A stretch of 64,000 nt of DNA, taken from NCBI GenBank assembly GCA_002049455.2, contig KV918903.1, positions 1 to 64,000 on the forward strand, given 5' to 3'. The translations under genes were made by a program, and so were the position numbers. Positions 45,898 through 58,924 of this stretch are shown in pieces. The notes under the pieces are model-generated. The model was not told where the DNA came from, did not search any database, and saw only the letters and a list, made by a program, of their open reading frames with translations. How positions within the stretch are numbered: the first letter of the stretch is position 1; the number at the start of each line of letters is the position of its first letter. The DNA comes from Porphyra umbilicalis. Lineage: Eukaryota > Rhodophyta > Bangiophyceae > Bangiales > Bangiaceae.

Positions 45898-47374
45898 CGC
45901 CAATCCCGCTTTCCATGCCTGGCCCTGATGATTTTCAGTTCCCATGAGCCCTGGTGTGGCCCACCTCGCTCACGTGTCATTCAGGGCACCCCCTTGTGCA
46001 GCATGCGTGCTGGCCGCTTTTTGGCGGCCACCGGCGCGCGCCCGCTCCGCAGGCTGCACGCTGATTAGATCAAGAACTGCTTTCGGCAATCTCGCTTGCC
46101 ATGCCTGGCTCTGATGATTTTCAGTTCCCATGTAGCCCTCGTGTGGCCAACCCCGCTCACGGGTCATTCAGGGCACCCCCCCGTGCAGCATGCGTGCTGG
46201 CCGCTTTTCGGCGGCCACCGGCGCGCCCCCGCTCCGCAGGCTGCACGCTGATTGGATCAAGAGTTGCTCCCACCAATCTCGCTTGCCGTAAATTGTCCAG
46301 AATGTTTTCGGTTCTCATGTAGCCCACGTGTGGCTCACCCCGCTTATGGGTCATTCAGGCCCCCCCCCCTGCAGCATGCGTGCTGGCAGATTGATTGCGG
46401 GGCGCCGCTCGTCGCTGACTCTGGGGTCAAGAAATTCCTCGCTTTCCTCGGCACAGTATTACCAACGGCCTCCACTGCCTCTGATTGCCCCGTTTCCGGG
46501 CCCCAATCGACCCACAGCGCGTTGATGAAATCTCGTGTCAGGTTCCAAGGTATCTGCAACAAGGCCGAACCGTATTGCTGCTCGACCCCTTTGCGGTCAG
46601 AGAGAGATCGAAAATGAGCACATAACTCCTCTTGGCTCAATTTTGAAGGAGAAGTTCACATCCTTCGCGACATATCTTGCGAGACTCGCCGCAATGATCC
46701 CTCGGAGGTCTCGGGGAAGAAGTGGAGCAAGACCCTGACGGAGAAAAGGATGTGACACCGGCCAGCATTGCGGATTCAAGCCAAAGATGCATTGAAAGAC
46801 ACGGTCGCTTTATTGTTGCTCGGCGCGGGCACGGGTGGCAGAGCAGACACGAAATCGATAAAAAAACCCACGGTGTGCTACAGAGTCACGCAGACATGTA
46901 GCTAACTGCACACAGCCGCAAACTCTGACAGAGCTACAGGCCACCGGACCACAGCAAGCTCACCATGTCAGCGACTCGCGGACACCACGCATGCATGTGC
47001 GTATGACACAAGTTTCTCGACTTCGATGTCAGCAACACCCATTGGTTTGCAAAGAAACAGAAGCCAAGAAAGAGGAAGCCAACGCACATATGCATGGTAA
47101 GGATACATGGGGGACGGGCGAGCGAAAACGAAAAAGAAGCACGTGGCCAGTTCATCCAACCCATCCACCACCCACCCACAGCGCGCGTCACCTTATCTAC
47201 ACTGCGCCAGTGTGGATCCCCACCCAATCGCCACCACCACTAGTCCAGCGACTGCAAACGTCGTCCGGCCCGTCGTAGAGTGACTCCACCCCGCCCCCGT
47301 GCGAGCTGGAGAGAATGCGTGGGATGGAGGGGATGCAGATAATAATACGACAGGAACGAGGGCGGTCGGGAGGA

Positions 47375-47510
47375 GTGTGGGCGGGGCGATCGAACAGAGG
47401 GTGGCCGGGGCTTCCAGCCAGGAGGGTGGGTGGGGCGGTCGACCAGAGGGTGGGCGGGGCGGTTCGCCAGGAGGGTGAGCCGAGCGGTCGGCCAGGAGAG
47501 CGAGCGGGGA
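47375..47510 (+). repeat. ~25-bp G-rich minisatellite, about five units
   Basis: Units of the form GGGTGGGCGGGGCGGTCGAC followed by CAGGA or CAGAG repeat imperfectly. Potential G-quadruplex sequence, small and degenerate. Confidence 0.6.
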
Positions 47511-48590
47511 TGTTGGCAGCACTTGTGCACTTGGGCGGCAGCCAGGGGCGCGGCTGGGGGCAGCATGGCAGTCACCCGCACACATGCCGAGGGCGCGCAT
47601 TGGCGCCGCCCAGCACTTAGAATGATTATTCATCGCCCCGCTATCCCCAAGCACAAGGCTTGAGGTTTTCCAGCCCGCTGGTTGGCTGCGCGGTTGACCG
47701 GGGGCGCATCCTGGGTCCCCATTGGTAGCAGACTATCATGCCAACAGGTACTGAACAAAGTCTGGCTGAGACAAGCTACGACGGTGAGGCGTCCGAGCAG
47801 AGGTCTCCATGTGCCCGCAAGAATGCATACTGTGTACGCCAAGTCTGCCTTGAGCTGGGTGTGAAGGGTGCCGATTGATCGCGCAGGGAGGACCTGCCCC
47901 ATGACCCTGCCAGGGCTCTGCACGGCAATGCCAGCAGCCGTCCCACTCTAGCGACACCGTTTGCCCCCCCAGCCTCCCCGACCCGCTCGGCATGTATGTG
48001 CAGCCCCCCTCGCCCCCCCCCCCCCCCCCTGCCAGCAGGAGATAGGAGTTGGAGAGGACAGGAAAAGAGGCAAGCACAGGTGTCCGTGGTTAGGCGGCGC
48101 CCGCAGCTATTGGGAGCAGACGAGTACGCCCATGGGTATGGGTGACCAGGTAGGTGGGGTGAGAAGGTCTCTGAGGGTGTCAGAAAGCCTTCTCAGACAG
48201 AGCCTTTTAAAGATCGACACAGCGACATTTGGGAGAATGGTGTCAAGAGGTTTGCTGCATGGAAAAACAATTTTCTCACGACCTCTCACGGTTCGCATAT
48301 ATTTTGAGTTCTCCGTCACCCAATTTTACAACTTGCTGTGCCCTCGGCACGGCACGCCACCGCCATTTTCAGCAGGGTGACCCTGCAAGTTGAAGCTTCA
48401 GAACCAGGACCCGTCCGATCTCACTACGGGTCCTGTGAGCTCGTTCCTGGGCGGAGCGGGCCCTGCATTCACCCTTCGGGAAGGACCGGCAAACGCATCC
48501 TTTCTTCACGGGCCTGCCACTGAGTCGCTCTTCGTCGGTGCGTCGACTTTCTCGCGCGCGTGCCCGCACGCTCGTCAGAATAACCTGCAG

Positions 48591-48679
48591 CCTGGACGGG
48601 AGGAAATCCCGTTCAGGGTTTCGTCACGGCACAAGGCCTGAACAAGCGATTCCTTGTTACAATCCCGTCCAGGTGCACG
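48591..48679. repeat. palindromic dispersed repeat, copy 1
   Basis: CCTGGACGGGA at 48591-48601 pairs with TCCCGTTCAGG at 48607-48617. A further TCCCGTCCAGG at 48663 precedes GTGCAC. A related but rearranged site lies at 49470-49586, with CCTGAACGGGA, TTACGGCACAAA and TCCCGTTCAAGTGCAC in the same order. Confidence 0.5.
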
Positions 48680-49469
48680 GTCCCTGTCTCGAGTAGAAAC
48701 GCAGCGAAGGTCACGTGGTGCGATTAGGATCGATGTGCACGATTATGCCAGGGACGTTAAGACCTGCCTGTACGTCTGTTATGTTAAGTACTCTTCAAAA
48801 TGCTGCGTGTCAATTGCATACACTGTGGCTGCGACCCTTCGTCGTCACGACAGACTCCATCCACATCCGACGATGAGAAACCGCCGCGATTGTGGACGTC
48901 GAAAGCCCGTGAAGAGGGCGCCGCGGCACGGAAGCGTGCGAGTCCTCGACAGACATTGGGCAAGAAACGCAAAATTTCCACTCGCGAAGCGAATGGAGAC
49001 GCGCTACGTGCAGCACGGCTTGTTGCTCCGTCGCTGACTTTGCGCGATATTCACGACTAAGTCAGAGGTGGTGACGGCGTCCGCCGGCGTGAAGAAGACG
49101 AGCGCCGATTTGGTCGAGACGACGAAGAGGCGGAAGCGAAGTACTCGACCTAGACCACTTTTACTACAAAATGCGTAAGTTGTGATGCAAGATCTTAGGA
49201 ACCGACCTCGTGCCGCCGCCTCGGCCACACACGGCGTTCCGGGAGAGACCGGAACTGTGTCGCCGATAGTCAGGGCCTGAGGCAGGCGGGAGCTGCGCGG
49301 AGAAGAAGGCCTGCAGAGCCAGACCCGTGCAGCGTGCACAACGATCACCTATCATGCGTGATCCAAGCGAATTAAGCCTCTGATTGGCCGATTCTAGCAG
49401 TGAGCTCGTGTTTGACCTCGTGACGATCCGGGTGCTGCAAGGAAGAAAAACAGAGCCTGGCAACCTAGC

Positions 49470-49586
49470 CCTGAACGGGAGTCGCTCTTGTCCAGGGGCT
49501 TGTTACGGCACAAAACCCTGGACGAGAAATCGCTCGTTCAGGGCAACCGACAAGGAAACTCCTGTTCAGACTCCCGTTCAAGTGCA
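49470..49586. repeat. palindromic dispersed repeat, copy 2
   Basis: Partner of 48591-48679, sharing the CCTG(A/G)ACGGGA arm, an ACGGCACAA core and the CGTTCAAGTGCAC end. The two lie in the same orientation about 0.9 kb apart. Confidence 0.5.
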
Positions 49587-49718
49587 CTTTATTCTGACGC
49601 TCTTTTGTGGCCGGAACGGGCCGGCACGCGCCGGTGAGCCCCTCAGCAGCCTGATGGCGACGCTTGAGCGGGGGCTGGTCCCCTCAGCGCGCTGCACACC
49701 TTCGCGCTGGGGGCGTCC

Positions 49719-52700
49719 TTGTCCCGCCCGCCGTCATCGTTGCAGGTGCCGACGTGGGACGCGCTTCCGCGAGGTGCGCGCTGCGTCTTCTGCCAGAAGC
49801 TTAATTGGTGCGTCGGTCGCTGTGTGGGCCCACCCTCCGCTTCTCCAGTGGCAGTGAGATCGATGAAAGATCGCATCTGCAATTTTTTCTCTTCGGCGGC
49901 CACGTGGCTGTGTTCCGCCTGGCACATTAATTCCTTTTCTTCCCGAGCCACGTTGGCCGTTGGTGACGGCGCACGTCGTCGAGCACAGCTCCCCGCATCA
50001 GAGTTTGTTGGCAACGGCGCACGTCGCCGGCGCCAGCTCCTCCCGGCGGCGTTTGTCGCATCTGTCGGTCGCTTGAGCGGCGGCGGGGGTGTTGAACAGG
50101 AGCTTCAACCGTCCATGGGTTCTGTGGCGGCGAGAGAGCTGCCCGTCACAGCGATTGTGGGGGACGGGGGGGGAAGGGGGATTTTGTGGGGGGGCAAATT
50201 GTGCGGGGGGGGGGAGGGGGGGGCGGTTGCGTACCCGTCGTGGGTTCGCTCTGGTAGTCCCGCCACGATGGTATCTGCCGCTGTGGAGGAGGCGGCGCTT
50301 GCCACGTACAACTCGTTCGCCGAAGCCGTCGGGGAGCGGCGCATGGGCGCGGTCACCATGCAGCAGGTCAAGCTGCTCTTGAAGCAGGTGGAGCTCTTCT
50401 CTTAGGTCAACAATGACCTCAACTTGCACTTGCACGTGTCGGGATACGACAAGAACGGCAAGCTCTTTTGGTAGCCTATCTACGAGGACGATGCCGTCCT
50501 CCAGAGCGCGGCCTCCAATGTGCTGGGCCAGGTCTCCCGCTACGTGTAGAGAGGTTCGTGCATGGAGCCAACGGCGGCCTCCATCATGACGAACGACCCT
50601 ACTCAGCTGCCGCTTGCACCTAGCTTGCGCGCTCGCGACGCACCCCCGCTGAAGCTGCCTCCTGTCTTGCGTGGTGCCGGGGGCGCCTTGCGGGACGGCA
50701 ACGATGGCGGTAGGGGCACGGACGACGGCCGTGGTAGCGGGATGGATGGGGCGGCGGGCTTCGTACGGACCTCTAGAGGCGCCAGTCGGGAAACAGTAGA
50801 CGCACAGGGTGCCACGGTCCCACCAGCAGGTGCGGTTGAAGGCGCCGCGGGTGGGATGACATCCGTCGACGCTCAATTGGCAGCTGCACAAGCGGCGGCT
50901 GCCGCCATTGTCCACGGAGATGACGAAAAGATTACTCCTTCTGCCGTGGCGCCACCGGAGGCACCAGGCGCTGCCTCTGCTGAAGCAGCATCTGCACAGC
51001 GCACATCTCAAGGCCTTTTCATTGCTGGTCAAGGCGCCGGCAACGCGCTTGACCTTCATGTGCGTCAAGTTCTCTCTGGACTTGACGACGAAGACAAAGT
51101 TGGCGGGGATGATGATGAGGAAGAGCGCGCGGCGGCGGCTGCTGGCGCACGCCCCTTCCGGCAGCCGGCCGTCAAGCGGCTGCGGCGCGATTGGAAGGTC
51201 TCTGCTTCGCCGACCGCCCACCCCGCGGCGGACATCTTAGCTTCCGACGCCGCCGTGAATCTGGCCGAGGCCGTCATCATCGCGAATGACGGCGTCACGA
51301 TGCTGAGAAAGGCGCTCGTGATCGGAAAGAAGGCCGTGGCGGGGGCGTGGTCGTGGCGGCGAACGCGGCTTTGTCTGCCGTGGTGACCTCGCCGGCCTGG
51401 GGCGGAGCAGCTGTGGCCGCTGACCGTCGTGGTCGACAGCACGCTGATAAAGCTGGCGGAAACAAAGCAAAAGCCCACAAACGCTGTGGTGAAGGCGGTG
51501 CTGCAGTGGCTTCACATCCCCCGAGCCTTCTCTGTCGAGCGCCGCATCGCCGAGTCCCTGCTTCTGGTCGACAGGAATGACCAGGTCAACGCGGACATCA
51601 AGGGGTTCATCGCCAGTTTCAACCCAAAGGAACTGCCGCCAACCAAGTTGCTGTCGTCTGCTGTGCCCTCGCCCTCGAATTTGTCGGGTTTGAGGTCGGC
51701 TCCGAGGATTGCGCCATCCCCCGCTGCATTTGCGCTGCAACAGGCTGACCTACGGCACCCTGGCCAGCACTTCTCCGGTGCCCCGAGTCGCCCTGCCGGT
51801 TGGGTGGCCAATGGGTCACCGCGACCAACGAGCCACACGCGGATGCCGCCGCTGGAGCTCCCAGCCCCGCTGCCTCACGATCACCCCGCTGCTAGGGCGC
51901 ATTCGGCACAGGTCGCGGCAAGTGAAGCGGCCACTGCGGCGACAGCCTCCAAGGCGGCTGCAGGCGACCTCCGCGCGACCTTGCTCGCTTGAGCAGCATT
52001 CAAGAAGCCGCGCTCTTCTCCCAGTGGTATTCGGGCATCGGCTCTGCCAGCGGGTGGGTTGGCGGCGACCACCCGATCTCAGTGGAGTAGGACAACGCTA
52101 CCGTCACCTCGACCATATCAATCGGCCAGCACTGCCTCCTCTGCGCCACGTCGTGCAGCACCACCGCCTACCGCGGCGTCAAAGCCGCCTGTCGGAGCGC
52201 CGCGTCGTCCATCTTGCTTATCGAGTGCTGCAGCAATGCCGTCTGTTGCGGCAAGTATACCGCCTGCGGCAGCGGCGCTGCTACCACTACTACACGTAAT
52301 GCTGCAGCGACACCGCCTGCCACGGCAACTACACCGACTGTGCCAGCGGCGCCTGCTCCGTCCTCTACACCAAGTCCTGCACCGCCAGTGTCTGCCACGG
52401 CGTCTGCACCGCCTGTGGTACCGGCGTCTGCTCTCCGTGCTACACCACAAGCTGCATCGACACCTCCTGCCACGGCAACCAAATCGCTTGCGGCAGGGGC
52501 ACGTGCTACCTTCTCTTTGGCATGTGGTGAAGCGACACCATCTACCGCAGCGAGTACACCGCCAGCAGCAGCGGCCTCTGCTCCGTCTTCTGCACAAAAA
52601 GTTGCCGCGACGCCATCAACCGCGGTTTCTACAAAGCCATCGGCAGCGCCTTAGGCTGCTTCTGGGACGGCGGGACCTGGAGGAGCTCAACCATATTCTG

Positions 52701-54235
52701 TGCCGCCGCAGGCTCTCAACACCGGCTCATCATCTTCGATGGGACGCCGGGCAGCTGTTGATGGGGCCCCGACTATGGCAGTCGTGCATCCTCGCGTTGT
52801 TGCTGCCGCCGCGATTGCACTGCAGCCGTCTGCTGTGTCAGACTTGCCACTTGGTGCAAGAAGCTCTACCTCTCCATCAAATGCCTCTGCATCGCTGACG
52901 GCGCAAGCTGCTCCTCTGCCACCGTCGGAAAAGTCGCGGACGAAGCTCTCCCGGTGCACCTCCCCACGCCCCGCCTCCTCGCGACCATCAGGCGGCAGCT
53001 TCTCTTTGGAGGGTTCGCCTACCGCCGTGGCTACCTCGAAGGCGACGACGCACAAGCTCGCCACCGCCGCCGCACCGGTTACTAGCGGGGCGCCGACGCC
53101 TGGATCTGTGTCGGATTCAGGCAGTCCGAGAAGGGCGAGCACAATCAGTCGGCCTGGTTCTTACCCTCTCCGCCCGCCTGTTCCTCCCGGACGCCCGCCA
53201 CCACAGGGCGTGACGACTGTGCCCCCGCGCGCAACCAAGGTGGGCGCCAAATCGGTCACCAAGTCGCGCGTCAATCCCAGGGCAAAGACGGGCGCGAAGG
53301 CGGGTGACAAGACGGTCGTCAATCAGTGTGCCAAGACTGGCGCAAAGGCGGATGACAAGACGACCGCCAAGAGAAGCGCAAAGGCGGGTGACAAGTCGGC
53401 CGCCAAGCCGAGTGTCAAGACGGCTGTCAAGCCGAGTGCTACAGCGGCGGCTGAGACGACCGCCAAGGCAGGCGCTGGTACCAGCATCAGACAGAGGGCC
53501 GTGGAGGGTGCTGAGAATACGCCTGTCGGGGTGTCGGCTGGCGACGCGCTGCCGACGGCTGGCAACGAACCGCCTCCGGCGGTGACTGCGCAACCACCGT
53601 CGGGCGGCCGGAGCGCGAGAAGGGGGCAGTATTTCTTTGGGCTAGCGGCTGACGGCCTACGGTGCAGCGTTCGTTCAGGGAAGCGAACTGCTGTTCCCAA
53701 GCCGGCATCTGTGCTGCAGACAAAGAGGGCAGCCGCCCGGTATCCGAACGCCAGTGCTCCTCGTGCCCCCAAGCGCTCTCGTCGGCTCGTTGATCGGGAG
53801 TGTGACAACACGCTCAGCCCACCCCACCCAGTTGGGGGGAGGGCGAGCCAAACCGTGTCGCCGGGTAGTCCTGTCGGGGAATACCCGCCGCGGAAGGAAA
53901 CCCCGAAGAGCACACACGCACGGCGTCGACCGGGGGAAGGCGCCCCGAGCAACAAACACGAGTTGTGTGACCGCAAGTTTACTTGCCCGCGTCGAAGGCC
54001 TCGAGGCGACACTCACGCCTCACCCTCTTATCCCGTCCGTTCCCCTCGGACCCTCGGAAAACCCTCCTCAGACACCCTCAGAGGACCCTCGGAAAACCCT
54101 CCCCAGACTCCCTCAAAGGACCCTCGGAAAACCCTCCTCAGACACCCTCAAAGGACCCACGGAAAGCCCTCTCTCAGGGCCCACTGGGCTCATAACCCGG
54201 AGTACGGCCGAAGCTTCGAATACCGTCTTGAGTAG
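49719..54235 (+). pseudogene. very large Ala/Pro/Thr/Lys-rich gene, decayed, unrecognised
   Basis: One + frame can be followed from about 49.7 to 52.27 kb, then a second frame, after one frame change, to the TGA at 54235: roughly 1,500 codons in all, with about six in-frame stops, mainly TAG and TGA. The most protein-like part is at 50.26-50.56 kb (TYNSFAEAVGERRMGAVTMQ; NNDLNLHLHVSGYDKNGKLF) and again at 51.43-51.63 kb (STLIKLAETKQKPTNAVVKA; RAFSVERRIAESLLLVDRND). The rest is low-complexity: an Ala/Gln block, an acidic DDDEEERA patch, PPATATT-type repeats at 52.3-52.6 kb and histone-H1-like AKTGAKAGDKT repeats at 53.26-53.45 kb. The tail crosses the 36-bp repeat at 54.05-54.18 kb. No family is recognised. 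It may be two adjacent genes. Confidence 0.45.
54046..54180 (+). repeat. ~36-bp tandem repeat, about four units
   Basis: Units of GACCCTCGGAAAACCCTCCT plus CAGACACCCTCAAAG repeat imperfectly. The unit length is close to a multiple of three, so the frame of the large decayed gene stays open through it. Confidence 0.7.
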
Positions 54236-54405
54236 AGGCGGGGGGGAAGGGTGCTACGTGACACGCTCGCGGCGCCCCGGAGTCAGGGGCACAAAGTAAC
54301 ATAAGTCGATAATCCAAGTGGGGTTTACACAAAATTAGGCCCTTAAGTAGGGGCCCGCTCGAGGGGGTTATGAATCCCAGGAAAGTATTGGGATTGCGGT
54401 TGTGA

Positions 54406-54813
54406 TTGGTGAGCCACGAGATGAGTACAAGTGGGTCACCAACGGAAAAATTTGAAATATGCGTTAGTGGGGCATATTTCCGGGGAATCTGGATCCCGGA
54501 GTGTGGGGGCCGTGTGACGGACCGTCACAAGGAGCAGCGCTCGTCGGCTGCACAGAAGCAGGCTTCGGTGACAATGTCGCCTTTGGAGGAGCCATTGTCG
54601 ACAACAGCGGGATCGGTGATGCAACTCGATGCCGTGGCCAACCGCGCCGAGTGCATCCTCTTCTCCGAGCTCGGCGTTCCGGTGGCGACACGACGGCTGA
54701 TGAAGGAGTGTCGCAAGCTGAACAGCATGTGGATCGATGCGGACATAACGGCAGTGGATCTCAGCTCCGACCTGGAGCCGTCCGTTTGCTACACCTACAA
54801 CGTTTGGTACCCA
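54406..54813 (+). pseudogene. coding-like fragment cut by the 870-bp repeat
   Basis: A + frame of about 136 codons, with balanced composition unlike its surroundings, including MQLDAVANRAECILFSELG and LMKECRKLNSMWIDADIT. It is open up to the exact left edge of the 870-bp repeat, where the sequence changes character and soon meets a stop. It looks like the remnant of a gene interrupted by the repeat. No similarity to the repeat's other flank (13.3 kb) is seen, and no family is recognised. Confidence 0.35.
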
Positions 54814-55683
54814 CTCCTGAGGACTATTCACGGTTCACACGACACACCTTCTGACTCAAGATGATTTCCTTAGTAGAATAGCCAGGATATTCAGATGCCT
54901 GCTCAAGGATCGGAGCACATCGAAGACCCCTCCCAGATTCCGAGTCAGATCCGCAACACCTGACTCAGCGACTCCCACTGACATTGTCAGCTTCTGAAAA
55001 TGCGAATGAACAAGTCCATTTTTGCCGATCTTTCTTCACCAATTGCACTTTCCATTGAGCGCTGTCGCGCCAACGCTATCCGTCTGTGGAGATGCCGCCG
55101 TCGCCGCCGCGCGTGCCTTTTCCCTTTCTGCTGGCAGTCGCCGCGCGTCGGGCGCGCCTTGCGAGTTCCTGCTCGGCGGCGACCGCAGCAGTGGGCGTGG
55201 CCGCCGTTCGCAGTCTTGGTCGGCAGGTGGGGCCTGCTCTTGACGCCGCGGCGGCGCCAGCGCCCACGGCCGCAGCCATGGCCGCCACTTCTGGCAGTAG
55301 CGACGCCGGCGATTCCGAGCGCTTTCGTGCTGCCAGAGTAGCGTCTTTCACGGCCGGCCATTTACAGTAGGGGACGACCAGCGCCCGCATCGCCCCATCG
55401 GCGGCGACGGCCGCGGCAGACTCGCATGCCCGTCTTTCTAGGGGTTTACCTCCCGATGCTATGCGCTGCTCTCTACTCTTTGCTTAACAGTAGTTGTGCA
55501 ACAGTCTGAGAACGATTGTATGAGAGACCGGCCGTCGGTCGGGAAAACGATTTGCTAACCTGCAGTAGACTCGTATGAGAACATGGAACAGGCAGTGAAA
55601 GATGGAAGAATCCATGTACAGGGACCGAGCGTTACAGCTCTTGCGGTAGAGATGCGGCACCTGTGACCATCAAGCGGCAGCAC
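54814..55683. repeat. 870-bp dispersed repeat, copy 2
   Basis: Colinear with 13303-14172 and equal in length. The Ala-rich frame ending in TAG at 55370 matches the frame ending near 13859 in copy 1, without indels. The right flank diverges after about 55683. Confidence 0.8.
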
Positions 55684-58600
55684 ATGTGGCCATCAAGCGG
55701 CGATCGCGCGAGCGCAGCACAACAAACTGCCTACGAATGTGCTTCAAAAACGTGTACGTCTTTCGAAGAGGACTACGGCTGGAGCCGATGGTCATCCAGC
55801 CGTCAGCGCGAGGTACCACTACGCATTATGCACACACGTTTCTTGGTACAGCCGTCCTGAAATGCGCAGTAGGCGTTTTACAGGCGGATGGTACGAAAAG
55901 TAGAGTGTGGTGGTGTTCGAACGTCTCACTTTGGTCGCTGGGTCGGAATTCACAAAACAGCGCCCCTGCTGTGACGTTTATGAGCCGCCATCAGACGGCT
56001 GGACGGTCTTCTGAGAGCAGCTCACACGCACAGGTTCGATTGTCTTGCGGGGCCTCACTCATGTACGCGCCGGTACAGTGGAAGGCACCCCCCCAACTTT
56101 ACAACTTCAATCTCCATGGAGGATATCTGAAGCAATGCGCAGGAGCGCAATAGGGTGTGTGGTCTCGGCGTGTAGCTCTGTTTTGGAATGTTTACAATCG
56201 GATGGCTTTCCTTCTCGAGAGACAGGCACCATGGCACGTACTGCACAAGAACCCCGTACGAGCAGCTATGTTTCGAGCCCCAGTCACGGACACAATGGAT
56301 ACCATTCTTAATGTGGTTGAGCGTACAGAGATATTGTTAGGATTTAGTAAGCATGCCGCACATGCCAAGCTGGCTGCAGCCATCTGAAGCACAGTCGGGA
56401 TGCTTGTTTGGTGGAGGGCCTTCGACTTGTTTTCGGTCCATCCCGACTAAAATCAAGTCAAAGCAACCGGGAAAACAAAGTTCATTTACAATGACGTAAA
56501 TCCCGTACACGTGGCTGAGCCGGCTTCTGAGCCAGATTTTGAGCAACAGGTAACCTTGAATCAGCCTCTGGACAGGCGCCGCGCGGCGGCCGTGCACCTC
56601 GACAGCATTGTCGGTTCTACAGTGGTCTTTTCATTGAACAGTATGACACTCCGATAGCTTGCTAGTCTCCCTATTCTCAGCTGCACCCCTCCCTGTCCGT
56701 CCCTTTGTGTTGCTCTGTTTAGATATCTTTGTTCTCTACTTCGATCTGCTTCTGACGCCATGTGTTGGTCCGCGCGCCTCGTCCTTGTATCATTCGTACC
56801 CTCTTTATCTGATGTGAGTACCAGTAGATGTCTCAGGGTAAAGAAGAAGAGATGCCGCGGCCCTCAGCCTCCGCGCGTAAAAATTACCACTGGGGACTGC
56901 CTGTTGATGGCGCTGCACGATAGACTGAGGAAGAGTGGAGGAACTAAAGGACACAACAAAATTTCACAACTGATATCGACCATACAGCACCCCTGCTGTC
57001 ACCGCCGTGCCGCACACGCGTGAATGGAAGTAAACATTGCCCGAGCTCCCCCCCTCCTCAGTCCCCACCGGCTACCACCCCGACGATGCGCTCAAAGAGG
57101 CGCCGGAAGGCAAAACACCACCTATAATCCGCCTCCCCCCCACCAATGCGACGGCCCAGAATCGTCGGGACTAGGTACCAGCCAAACTAACGCCAGACGA
57201 AACGAACGAACAACAAAAAATGATTCCGTCTGGCATTCGTCTGTTCGTCGTCTGGCGATCGTCTGACACACGAACGCCAGAAGCGAGCCAGACGAAAGCC
57301 AGTTTCGTAAGCTCGGTACCTCGACGGTCGTGGCACGTGCGCGGCTCAAATCTAGAGCGGGCAGGCCATGCCTTTGTCATTGGGCTGGCTTGTGCGGCCG
57401 GACGGCACACGGAGTGTCTCCAGGAGCCTGCAAGTGGTCAAGGTCTCGCTGCTGACAGCCCAGAAGAAACTCTTTTCCCTACTGCCCATCTTCTTGCGGA
57501 CTTGACGTTGTGACGAGGACAAATGGTGGGAACTGACACTCCTGAAGGCCGCTCTCCGAGGACTACGGTGCTACGTCATGGATAGCAGCATGCAGCAACT
57601 AAGTACGCTGAGTCGTCGTCCACGGCGTCCCCTGTGGCCACCCAGAGCGCCTTGTAACCGTGTTTCTTTCGAAGTTTAAATTTCACGTGGTCAGGAGAGG
57701 GCCCGCGTGGAAGCAAGAGGAGAGGGCCCGATGTGCGTTTGAGACGACAAGGCCTCTGCTCGTCTTGCCCTTCACAGCCCCGACCCGCCCCGGTGAGTCC
57801 TTTCTCGCCCTCGCGCCGCGTGTTGCTCCTTCGATGCCCCCCGCTCCATCCTCTGGACCCCCCCACTGTCGGGGCCGCTCTCCTCAACCTCTTTGTTGCA
57901 TCGTTGTCTTTTTACTCCCTCCCCCCTTATCCAATGTTGACACCAGAGGTACGCGGAGGGGGTGGCAGTGCCCTGTTCGTGAGATGAGAAGCCTGTGTCA
58001 TGCCTCCGCGGCGCCCTCTGCCGGGAGTGGTGGTGAGATGTGGGAAGCGAGTTGGGGCAGACGGTGACGCTTGTGCTGGTGGTGGCGGGAAACATTGAAT
58101 GAGAGTAAGAGGGCGGTTGGTAGTGGATCTTTGGAACTGTGTACCAGCATATGGTGGGATGGCTAGCAGAAATGGCGCTGACCGGGAAGCTGCGGATGGC
58201 ATGAGGGGGGCGTGGGTAGGCTCGCGTAGGGGCGGGGTGGCGACGCGGTAGGTAGAGCGGTGGGGTTGAAGGTGCAGCGGCGGGGTGGTAGGTAGGCCGA
58301 CGGGGTGGCGAGGCATGACTGCCCGGGGGGCCCGGCCGGTCCGTACCGGCGGGCAGGACGAATCGTTCGTATGACTGGGCTGAACCATAGCCTCTAAAGG
58401 GCAATACAAAAGTAATGCAGGCATGGAAACACTGGGAGATGTACAGAGATGGATCTGCTGACACCTGCGCTCATGGCCTATCCAGCTTAGTCAATGTGTC
58501 CGCAAGCGCCGCTCGACACCCACGATTCGGGCCGATCTGGAGTTGTCTTTTCCAATCCTCACCAGTCCGGCCGATCTGAGTGGGTCGCAACGAGCTCTCG

Positions 58601-58924
58601 CGGCGGTCTGTGGCAGCCAACGCAACCACACCCTCTCTGGAGCTCGGTTGGGGGTGGTAAGCGCCACCATGGTCCCTTGACTCGGACGTTCACGCGCATC
58701 CATGTGCGCTTGGCACTTGTTCGCCCCTCGTACTTTACCTGCCGCTGTGTCGACCCCCCCCGCACCCCCCGCCCGCCTCCCGCCTCCTTTCTCCAACATC
58801 TACTCATCCCCGTTCACACGCGGGACCCTCTCACGCTCTTTTTCTTGGCTCCACTTCTCCCCTGCCCCCCCCTTCGTCACGCACCTACAATATCTACCGG
58901 AAAAGGTGCAATCGTGCACCGGCA
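55684..58924. other. no gene seen; one imperfect hairpin
   Basis: About 3.2 kb without a supported gene. At 57191-57257 an imperfect inverted repeat, CGCCAGACGAAACGAAC against GTTCGTCGTCTGGCG, is surrounded by further CCAGACGAA motifs up to about 57300, suggesting a relic small element. Pyrimidine-rich tracts around 57.78-57.93 kb and 58.75-58.87 kb precede the nuclease pseudogene. Confidence 0.4.

Larger units (their letters stand above)
42891..46395. repeat. ~186-bp satellite, seven copies, interrupted by two insertions
   Basis: The landmark CTCACGGGTCATTCAGGGC recurs near 42913, 43097, 44809, 44997, 45971, 46154 and 46342. Uninterrupted spacings are 183-188 bp. Each unit holds a C run, GTGCAGCATGCGTGCTGG, a GCCGCTTTTTGGCGGCC small palindrome, and CTGATTGGATCAA. 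The last copy is truncated. Two copies are split by foreign DNA at 43282-44799 and 45101-45897. There are short open frames on both strands, but no sign that they are used. Confidence 0.85.
46396..49718. other. no gene seen; short repeats only
   Basis: About 3.3 kb without supported genes. It includes a short G-rich minisatellite (47375-47510), a C run of about 18 near 48012-48029, and two related palindromic sites (48591-48679 and 49470-49586), listed separately. Confidence 0.4.
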
